Below, in pieces: positions 7,217 through 12,586 of a stretch of DNA of 12,586 bases. Location: contig CAZOHH010000070.1 in NCBI GenBank assembly GCA_964579735.1, positions 1 through 12,586 of the forward strand, read 5' to 3'. The stretch's first letter is position 1. The number at the start of each line of letters is the position of its first letter. The position numbers were made by a program, and so were the translations under genes. The stretch is from CAILLO01 sp964579735. Its GTDB lineage: Bacteria > Bacillota > Clostridia > Saccharofermentanales > UBA5734. The notes beneath the pieces were generated by a model that worked only from the letters and a program-made list of their open reading frames with translations, was not told the DNA's origin and searched no databases.

Positions 7217-8659
7217 ATGGCAAAACCCAAGGCCGACCTCGTCGCCGAACCCATCGTCCGCGCCCGCACGCGCCATGTCCTGCCGCCCTCACGGATCGTC
7301 GAGCCGCTCATCGCCCTCGGCCGCCTGATCATGCCCGCATATCTCCGCGTCGTCCTCCAGTTCAGGAAAATCGAGGTCCTGCATATGGAGGAACTCGTCG
7401 ACGCCCTGCGCGACTTCCAGGAAGGCCGCACGCGTCTGGTCGTGGCCTTCCGCCACGCCTACGGAGACGAGTCCCAGCTCCTCTTCCACGTCTTCGACAA
7501 CATGGTCCAGCGCTGGACGTCCACCCACGGCGAGCCTCTCCCGCGCCGCCCTCACCTCCGCGTCCTCCACGACTACGCCGTTCCGCTCTGGGGAGACGCC
7601 TTCATCCGCTTCCTTCTTCCCCGCGTCGGGGCCGTGCCGATCTACCACGTCAAGTTCGACCCGGTCAGCCTGAAGAACATCCGCGGCATCCTGACCGAAG
7701 ACTCGTGCCCGCTCGGCCTCGCCCCCGAAGGGCAGGTCTCCTACCGCAGCGAGATCCTACCCCGCATCGAGCAGGGTACCGTGAGGATGGCCTTCTGGTG
7801 CGCCCGCGACCTCGACCGCGCCAAGCGCCCCGAGAGGACCGTCGTCCTGCCCATGTCCATCCACTACGGCTTCCACCCCGGTTCCCAGCGCAAGGTCTTC
7901 GCCGCCCTCGACCGCCTCGATGCCCTCTGCGGCCGGGCCACATCCCCGGTTCCGGCCAACCTGCGCCGTTTCCCCTCGTCTCTGCCGAGCATGCAGGCGC
8001 GGCTCGAAGCCATTGAAGCCCGCGTCCTCGAGGTGGCCGAGGAATTCTATGCGAAATCCTATGGGTTCAAGCCGAAGCCCGCCGCCAAGGCCGTCACCGA
8101 CGAGGGGCTCGATCGCCAGCGCCGTTGGGAGGCGCTTCAGGAAGTCGCCCTCGACGCGGCTGAAAACGCCCTCGGCCTCCCGCATGTCGGAGAGGACCGG
8201 ATCCAGCGCGTCTACCGCATCCGCCAGGAGGGCTGGGACCGGATCTATCCCGAGATTTCACTTGAAGGCCTGACACCGCTCGAAACCGCCATGGCCCACC
8301 GCCGCACCGGCGAAGCCTGGTACGCCATGCGCCACATGGAATTCGTCGACCTCACGTTCTACCTCGATGCCGCTTACCTGAGAGGCGCCGAAGGCTCCGC
8401 ACCCTCCTTCGACCGCATCGTCGAGACCACCGTCAACCTGCAGGACCTGGTCGCCCGCCTCATGGGCGGCAACTACTCCAACCGCCCCAACGAGATCCTC
8501 AAGGACGCCACGCTGATTCCCGGCCGATTGATCGATATCACCTCCCGTTTCGCCGACTACCAGAAGGATTCCAAGAAAGCCTCGCGAGAAGCCACGACCG
8601 AACTGGAGAGCCGCTTCAACGAAGGAATAAAGGAGTACATGCATGGAAGACAGGAATGA
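7217..8659 (+). CDS. PlsC-like (LPLAT) acyltransferase-domain protein with unknown C-terminal domain, copy 2
   Basis: This 480-residue paralogue of the upstream gene aligns along nearly its whole length. It keeps VVAFRHAYGDES (H80, D84, E85), LAPEGQVSYRSE (168-179), VYRIRQEGWDRIYP (332-345) and RRTGEAWYAMRHMEFVDL (362-379). Motif II reads GAVPIYH, so the arginine of copy 1 (R143), normally a substrate-phosphate contact in this superfamily, is histidine 144 here. The linker before the C-terminal domain is shorter. These differences suggest that the two copies have different substrates rather than being redundant. The ATG at 7217 follows AGGAGGG by six bases; the longer reading from 7169 has no ribosome site. 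Its last codons overlap the MFS gene by 17 bases, so the two products are probably made together. The C-terminal domain is unrecognised. Confidence 0.75.
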   Translation: MAKPKADLVAEPIVRARTRHVLPPSRIVEPLIALGRLIMPAYLRVVLQFRKIEVLHMEELVDALRDFQEGRTRLVVAFRHAYGDESQLLFHVFDNMVQRWTSTHGEPLPRRPHLRVLHDYAVPLWGDAFIRFLLPRVGAVPIYHVKFDPVSLKNIRGILTEDSCPLGLAPEGQVSYRSEILPRIEQGTVRMAFWCARDLDRAKRPERTVVLPMSIHYGFHPGSQRKVFAALDRLDALCGRATSPVPANLRRFPSSLPSMQARLEAIEARVLEVAEEFYAKSYGFKPKPAAKAVTDEGLDRQRRWEALQEVALDAAENALGLPHVGEDRIQRVYRIRQEGWDRIYPEISLEGLTPLETAMAHRRTGEAWYAMRHMEFVDLTFYLDAAYLRGAEGSAPSFDRIVETTVNLQDLVARLMGGNYSNRPNEILKDATLIPGRLIDITSRFADYQKDSKKASREATTELESRFNEGIKEYMHGRQE

Positions 8660-10031
8660 CCTGCCCGTAACGGTATTACCGTCCCCGCCCGCCCGCCTCT
8701 CGCGCAAGACCAAGATCGGATTCGGCATCGGAGACCTCGGCGGCAACCTCTTCTTCACCGTCATGGGCTCCTACACCCTGTACTACCTCACCGACAACGT
8801 CGGCCTCACCGCCGCCCTCGCCGGCTTCGCGATCCTGATCGGCAAGATCTGGGACGCGATCAACGACCCGCTCATGGGCTATCTCACGGACCGCACGCGC
8901 ACCCGCTGGGGCCGTCGCCGTCCGTACTTCCTCTTCGGCGCCGTTCCGATGGTCCTCACCATGGCCTTCTTCTTCTCCAACCCGGATTTCCATGACAACC
9001 AGATCCTCGGCACGGCCTGGGCCGCCATAGCCCTGCTCCTCCTCAACACCGCCTTCACCGCTCTCAACGTCCCGTACGGCTCGCTCACGCCCGAGCTCAC
9101 CAAGGACTACCAGGAGCGCAGCAACTTGAACGGCTACCGATTCGCATTCGCGTGCGTCGGCACGGTCTTCGGCTCCCTGACGGTCCTCTTCGTCGACATC
9201 TTCGGCAAGGCAGCCGGGAATCCCCGCATGGGGTATCCGCTCGCCGGCCTCCTGTTCGGACTCCTGATCGGCGGCACGATCCTCGCGACCTTCTTCAGCG
9301 TCCGCGAGCCCGACCACAGCCACGAACCCAAGCCCACCGAGAAGTTCTTCGCCACCTACATGCACGTCTTCAAGGACCGCGTCTACATGCGCCTCGCCTT
9401 CACGTACATGCTCCACCTCACCGGACTGACCTTCCTCCAGGCCATCCTCGTCTACTACTTCAAGTACATGTACGACGCCGAGGGCATGACGACGATCGCC
9501 ATGCTGCTCCTCCTGGTCGTCGCCATGGCCATGATCCCGGTCTCCGTCGTGATCTCCAAGCACCTCGGCAAGAAGGCCGTCTACCAGATCGCCTTCGCCA
9601 TCCTGATCGTCGCCTGCATGGGAATCTTCGCCTTCGGCCACATCCTCGGCATGAACTTCACGCTCGCCCTCATGCTGTTCGCCGGCATCGGCATCGGCTT
9701 CGCCTATGTGCCGCCCTACGCCATGCTTCCCGACGTCGTCGAAGTGGACGCCGTCCGCACCGGAGTCCGCAAGGAAGGCTCCTACTACGGCATGTGGACC
9801 TTCTTCTCCACCCTCGGCGTCGCCCTGGCTTCCTCTCTCGCCGGCCTCTTCCTCAATATGTCGGGCTACGTCGCCGATGCCGTCCAGTCCTCCGCCACCC
9901 TGCTCACGATCCGCTTGATCGTCGGTCCGATTCCTTCGGTCATCTTCCTCGCCGCCATCCTGATGCTCCGTAAATACAAGCTGGACGAAAAGACCTACGA
10001 CGCCATCGTGCTGGAACACAAGGAGACGTAG
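8643..10031 (+). CDS. MFS transporter of the GPH (MelB-like) cation symporter family
   Basis: The 462-residue protein has the twelve-helix pattern of the major facilitator superfamily. The GPH signature is clear: GKIWDAINDPLMGYLTDRTR (67-86) followed by TRWGRRRPYFLFGA, with D71 and D75 at positions equivalent to the cation-binding aspartates of MelB. The second half has PPYAMLPDVVEVD (358-370) followed by RTGVRKEGSYYG, a motif of the wider GPH group. GPH members import galactosides, pentosides or glucuronides with Na+ or H+; the fold also includes the lysolipid carrier MFSD2A. The start at 8643 has AAGGAG seven bases upstream, inside the end of the acyltransferase gene, with a 17-base overlap. 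Sugar import for the nearby GH42/GH95 enzymes is the conventional reading; lysolipid import is the alternative raised by the operon partner. Confidence 0.88.
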   Translation: MEDRNDLPVTVLPSPPARLSRKTKIGFGIGDLGGNLFFTVMGSYTLYYLTDNVGLTAALAGFAILIGKIWDAINDPLMGYLTDRTRTRWGRRRPYFLFGAVPMVLTMAFFFSNPDFHDNQILGTAWAAIALLLLNTAFTALNVPYGSLTPELTKDYQERSNLNGYRFAFACVGTVFGSLTVLFVDIFGKAAGNPRMGYPLAGLLFGLLIGGTILATFFSVREPDHSHEPKPTEKFFATYMHVFKDRVYMRLAFTYMLHLTGLTFLQAILVYYFKYMYDAEGMTTIAMLLLLVVAMAMIPVSVVISKHLGKKAVYQIAFAILIVACMGIFAFGHILGMNFTLALMLFAGIGIGFAYVPPYAMLPDVVEVDAVRTGVRKEGSYYGMWTFFSTLGVALASSLAGLFLNMSGYVADAVQSSATLLTIRLIVGPIPSVIFLAAILMLRKYKLDEKTYDAIVLEHKET

Positions 10032-10083
10032 AGGGGAAGAACAGCTCAGCCGGACCGGAGAAGCGCTCTGGGTTTGATTTTCG

Positions 10084-10092
10084 TGCTATAAT
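10084..10092 (+). promoter_or_regulatory. Extended -10 promoter of the AAA/DUF4143 gene
   Basis: TGC followed directly by a perfect TATAAT (10087-10092) makes an extended -10, which can work without a good -35; CGCTCT stands at the expected -35 place. It starts an AT-rich island, and transcription would begin about 45 bases before the ATG at 10144. Confidence 0.6.
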
Positions 10093-10097
10093 CGGCT

Positions 10098-10120
10098 AAT
10101 ATACGAATCGGTCCTATATT
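10098..10120. promoter_or_regulatory. AT-rich inverted repeat in the AAA/DUF4143 leader
   Basis: AATATA at 10098-10103 and TATATT at 10115-10120 are inverted repeats 11 bases apart, spanning the probable transcription start. This is compatible with a repressor site, but the arms are only six A/T bases long and could arise by chance. Confidence 0.2.
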
Positions 10121-10143
10121 TGCCGAACACGGGAGGCGTGACC

Positions 10144-11373
10144 ATGGCGTATATTGCTCGAGCGATGGAGGAGACCTTCCTGCGGGCGAACCAGGAGTAT
10201 CCCGCAATCCTGCTGACCGGTCCGCGCCAGTGCGGCAAGACCACGATGCTGGAACATCTCATGAAAGCAGAAGGTCGAGGCCGCACCTACGTCAACCTTG
10301 ACAATCTGGAGGAACGGAGTACCGCGAAGAACGATCCGGCGCTGTTCTTCCAGCTGCACCCGCCACCGATCTTCATCGATGAAGTCCAATATGCGCCGGA
10401 ACTATTCACGTACATCAAGATTCAGGCGGACCGTGACAAACGGGCAGGCGACTTCTGGCTGTCCGGTTCGCAGATCTTCCGACTGATGCGCGGCGTCCAG
10501 GAATCCATGGCCGGTCGCGTCGCCGTGCTTCATATGATGCCGCTCTCCCAGTCGGAAATCCTCGGAAGACCCACGACGCCGTTCGAAGTCGATCCCACCC
10601 ATTTGGCGGAGCGCAGTCGGGGAGAGGTCTTCGCCGATGCGCCCGAAATCTACCGGCGAATCTTCCAGGGCGGCCTGCCGGCACTCGTCAGTGGCAGAAA
10701 CAAGGACCGGAGGACTCTACATGCCAGCTATATCGCAACATATATCGAGAGGGATGTGAATGAACTCTCGGGGCAGATCGACGCATTGCGCTTCATGGAT
10801 TTCTTCATCGCCGCTGCTGCATTGACTGGGCAGATGGTCAATTTCAAGACATTGGCCGAGCACAGCGATATCGATCAGACGACGGCCAAGGTCTGGCTCA
10901 GGATTCTGGAAACGCTCGGTATCGTCTTCTATCTGCGACCCTACTCCAACAATGTTCTCCAGAGGACGGTCTCGACGCCGAAAATGTATTTCCATGACAC
11001 GGGACTCGTCTGCCATCTGGTTCGGTGGAACGACGCTGAATCGCTCCTCCACGGAGCGATGAGCGGAGCGCTGCTCGAGAACTTCGTCGTGGCGGAGATC
11101 CTGAAAAGCCACTGGAATATGGGAAGCGACCCGCTTCTCTACTATTACCGGGATCGGGATGCGAAGGAAATCGACATGGTCATGCAGCAGAACGGTCGGC
11201 TCTACCCGATCGAGATCAAGAAATCGGCGAGCCCCGACGCCCGACTCACCCGTGTCTTCAGTGTCCTGGCCCGATCCCCGCTTCCTCGTGGGACGGGAGC
11301 GGTGATCTGTACGACCGAGCGCTTCGGGGCGATCGACCGGGACAACCTGATCGTGCCCGTCGGGATGATCTAG
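10144..11373 (+). CDS. AAA_14 ATPase with DUF4143 C-terminal domain
   Basis: The 409-residue protein has the standard size and order of this family. Walker A is GPRQCGKT (26-33) and Walker B is IFIDE (76-80). LSGSQ (107-111) is a sensor-like strand, and YIERDV (200-205) is typical of the family. The DUF4143 part has PKMYFHDTGLV (279-289) and LENFVVAEIL (311-320). Near the end, EIDMV (342-346) and YPIEIKK (354-360) form a pattern like the PD-(D/E)XK nuclease core. The family is widespread in anaerobes and its role is unproven, often guessed as nucleic-acid binding or a toxin/defence-like function. The ATG at 10144 has GGGAGG seven bases upstream and starts the usual N-terminus; an upstream ATG at 10120 is less likely. 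It has its own promoter and looks like a stand-alone accessory gene, somewhat less GC-rich than the transporter gene before it. Confidence 0.9.
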   Translation: MAYIARAMEETFLRANQEYPAILLTGPRQCGKTTMLEHLMKAEGRGRTYVNLDNLEERSTAKNDPALFFQLHPPPIFIDEVQYAPELFTYIKIQADRDKRAGDFWLSGSQIFRLMRGVQESMAGRVAVLHMMPLSQSEILGRPTTPFEVDPTHLAERSRGEVFADAPEIYRRIFQGGLPALVSGRNKDRRTLHASYIATYIERDVNELSGQIDALRFMDFFIAAAALTGQMVNFKTLAEHSDIDQTTAKVWLRILETLGIVFYLRPYSNNVLQRTVSTPKMYFHDTGLVCHLVRWNDAESLLHGAMSGALLENFVVAEILKSHWNMGSDPLLYYYRDRDAKEIDMVMQQNGRLYPIEIKKSASPDARLTRVFSVLARSPLPRGTGAVICTTERFGAIDRDNLIVPVGMI

Positions 11374-11414
11374 CTCATCCGGCGGACCTCGCTCGCCCTT
11401 CCCCTCGTAAGCCG

Positions 11415-11420
11415 TATAAT
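11415..11420 (+). promoter_or_regulatory. Candidate -10 box for the DUF6629-like gene
   Basis: A perfect TATAAT lies 42 bases after the ATPase stop and about 77 bases before the ATG at 11497. No -35 is evident. Its last bases overlap an in-frame ATG (11419), which argues that this ATG is not the true start because transcription would begin downstream of it. Confidence 0.45.
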
Positions 11421-11496
11421 GGAATCACACGCCACGTCCGAAAGCCCGGACGCCAAGGAGAGCGAAATCGTAGGGTCGGTTCGAAAGGAGCTCACC

Positions 11497-12171
11497 ATGT
11501 GTTTTTCAGCCGCAGCCAGCTTCATCGGTGGAGGAGTCCTCACGGCACTGGGGACAACGACGATCCTCACCAACAAGGAGCCCTCCCGCCGCCTCTTCGC
11601 CGCCATTCCCTTCGTGTTCGGCGTCCAGCAGATCTCCGAAGGCTTCGTCTGGGTCTCGCTGCAGAGCCCGGACCCGGTTCCGGTCGTGAAGGCTGTATCC
11701 ATCACGCTCTTCCTGATCGCGGCGGTCCTGGTGTGGCCGACCGTGGTCCCGCTCTCGATGCTGCTCATGGAGAAGGAGAAGAAACGGCGCGCGGTCCTTT
11801 GGGTTCTCACAGGTCTTGGCGTCGCCGTCTCCCTGGCGCACGTGGTGGGGATGCTCGTCTACACCGTCACGGCGCGCATCGACGGGCTGCACATCCTGTA
11901 CGCCCTCGATTCCCCGTTCCCACTGGCGATCGTGACCATGTGCGGTTACCTGCTCGCGACCATCCTGCCGATGTTCGCCTCCAGCGTGAAGCGGGTCTAC
12001 GTCTTCGGCCTCGTCGTGGTCGTCTCGTACGTCGTGGCGGAGCTCTTCTACCGCGAGTACCTCGTGTCCGTCTGGTGCTTCTTCGGCGCCATTGCGAGCG
12101 CGGTGATCTGGTGGGTTCTGAAAGTGCGGGAGCCGGCCCGCATCGCGGTTCCGGAAACCGTCGACCCATAG
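11497..12171 (+). CDS. Polytopic membrane protein, DUF6629-like
   Basis: The 224-residue protein has about seven hydrophobic segments, near residues 5-24, 33-55, 65-91, 98-122, 140-162, 165-183 and 188-208. It begins MCFSAAASF and has a polar stretch FGVQQISEGFVW (41-52) in the second helix. Both features match my recollection of the DUF6629 family, whose members are about this long and whose function is unknown. Glutamine, glutamate and tryptophan inside a membrane helix suggest ligand or ion contact. A short charged loop (MEKEKKRR, 91-98) is probably cytoplasmic. The ATG at 11497 has AAAGGAG six bases upstream and yields the family's N-terminus; the longer reading from 11419 adds 26 polar residues without a ribosome site. 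It is followed closely by a possible small ORF and the GH95 gene and may share their transcript. Confidence 0.8.
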   Translation: MCFSAAASFIGGGVLTALGTTTILTNKEPSRRLFAAIPFVFGVQQISEGFVWVSLQSPDPVPVVKAVSITLFLIAAVLVWPTVVPLSMLLMEKEKKRRAVLWVLTGLGVAVSLAHVVGMLVYTVTARIDGLHILYALDSPFPLAIVTMCGYLLATILPMFASSVKRVYVFGLVVVVSYVVAELFYREYLVSVWCFFGAIASAVIWWVLKVREPARIAVPETVDP

Positions 12172-12200
12172 AGGTCGAACGAAATTGGGAGGAGATCTCC

Positions 12201-12269
12201 ATGAAGAAACCTGAACCCCGAACCCGCTTCGGGCTCCTGATGTCGCACCACGTGCCGAGCCAGGAGTAG
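12201..12269 (+). CDS. Possible 22-residue small protein or leader peptide
   Basis: A 22-codon ORF begins MKKPEPRTRFGLL and ends HHVPSQE with TAG. It is preceded by GGGAGGAG at 12187-12194, six bases from the ATG, as strong a ribosome site as any gene here. It sits 29 bases after the DUF6629-like gene and 25 bases before the GH95 start. It contains a 6-bp hairpin (12217-12233). It could be a real small protein, a leader that tunes GH95 translation, or a decayed gene start. No homologue is recognised. Confidence 0.35.
   Translation: MKKPEPRTRFGLLMSHHVPSQE
12217..12233 (+). other. Small hairpin inside the 22-codon ORF
   Basis: CCCGAA (12217-12222) pairs with TTCGGG (12228-12233) around CCCGC. 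It has no T-run, so it is not a terminator; it could pause ribosomes or shape the GH95 leader. The stem is short and this is GC-rich coding sequence, so chance is possible. Confidence 0.3.
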
Positions 12270-12294
12270 GGGAGCGGAGAGGAGCGTCGAGCCG

Positions 12295-12586
12295 ATGGAA
12301 CTCTGGTATGGAAAACCCGCCCGCAGCTGGGTGGAGGCCCTTCCCCTCGGGAACGGCCGGCTCGGCGCCATGGTGCACGGCCGCACCGACACCGAGGTCC
12401 TCTCGCTGAACGAGGACACCCTCTGGTCCGGGTTTCCCCGCGACTTGAACCCGCGGGGCAAGCGGGACGCCTACCGTGAAGTCTGCCGGCTCGCGCTCGA
12501 AGGCCGCAACCGGGAAGCCCAGGCGCTGTACGAGGCGGAGATCACGTCCGGCTGGGGCGAGTCCTACCTGCCGCTGGGCGACCTGA
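12295..12586 (+). CDS. GH95 alpha-L-fucosidase, N-terminal part (runs off the window)
   Basis: The frame is open from the ATG at 12295 to the last base and gives 97 residues. It begins MELWYGKPARSWVEALPLGNG, the typical start of family 95 glycoside hydrolases, and continues RLGAMVHG and LSLNEDTLWSG (36-46), also family hallmarks. The last residues, ESYLPLGDL, lie in the N-terminal beta-sandwich domain. GH95 enzymes remove alpha-1,2-linked fucose (some act on alpha-L-galactose) by inversion; the catalytic residues lie far downstream and are not seen. There is no signal peptide, so cytoplasmic action on imported fucosylated oligosaccharides is likely, matching the GH42 enzyme. GGAG (12281-12284) stands ten bases before the ATG. 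Full-length members are near 750 residues, so most of the gene is missing. Confidence 0.9.
   Translation, partial: MELWYGKPARSWVEALPLGNGRLGAMVHGRTDTEVLSLNEDTLWSGFPRDLNPRGKRDAYREVCRLALEGRNREAQALYEAEITSGWGESYLPLGDL

Noticed and set aside
5707..7431. 574-codon minus-strand ORF opposite the acyltransferase pair
   Set aside because: It spans two genes and the promoter between them, has no recognisable motif, and is explained by codon bias of the sense genes.
8676..10019. 447-codon minus-strand ORF opposite the MFS gene
   Set aside because: Its Glu/Asp/Gly/Val-rich composition is the mirror of hydrophobic codons in the transporter; no independent evidence.
11363..11380. GGATGA/TCATCC hairpin over the stop of the AAA/DUF4143 gene
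   Set aside because: The stem is six pairs with no following T-run, so it does not qualify as a terminator.

Overview
The window is a GC-rich bacterial segment with dense coding, strong GGAGG-type ribosome sites and TTGACA-type promoters. It comes from a draft assembly: exactly 100 Ns at 3218-3317 mark a gap of unknown size. Cytoplasmic GH42 and GH95 glycosidases without signal peptides, a GPH/MelB-type symporter and a ferredoxin-containing aldo/keto reductase suggest an anaerobic, sugar-fermenting bacterium. A GC-rich Firmicute or Spirochaete would fit, but nothing here fixes the lineage.

Layout. Bases 1-177 hold the end of a gene for a Pro/Thr/Lys-rich repeat protein, followed by a bidirectional hairpin terminator shared with the convergent aldo/keto reductase (283-1416, minus). 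Divergent from the reductase is a two-gene unit: an XRE-type repressor fused to a 16-residue-periodic, bactofilin-like solenoid (1679-2443), and a short-chain dehydrogenase (2445-3209) that starts one base after its stop. After the gap come a GH42 beta-galactosidase (3334-5403, minus) and, divergent from it, two tandem paralogues with a PlsC-like acyltransferase domain and an unrecognised C-terminal domain (5584-7083 and 7217-8659). Each has its own near-copy of the same promoter. The second overlaps an MFS transporter of the GPH family (8643-10031) by 17 bases. An AAA_14/DUF4143 ATPase (10144-11373) with its own extended -10 promoter follows, then a polytopic DUF6629-like membrane protein (11497-12171), a possible 22-codon ORF with a strong ribosome site (12201-12269) and the start of a GH95 alpha-L-fucosidase (12295 to the window end).

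How the parts may work together. GH42 and GH95 would release galactose and fucose from oligosaccharides in the cytoplasm, and the GPH transporter could be their importer. However, the transporter gene is physically coupled to an acyltransferase gene. The GPH/MelB fold also includes the lysolipid symporter MFSD2A, so lysolipid uptake followed by reacylation is a real alternative. The least familiar elements are the acyltransferase pair, with its altered HX4D-type motif and new C-terminal domain, and the repressor-solenoid fusion with its regularly spaced cysteines.
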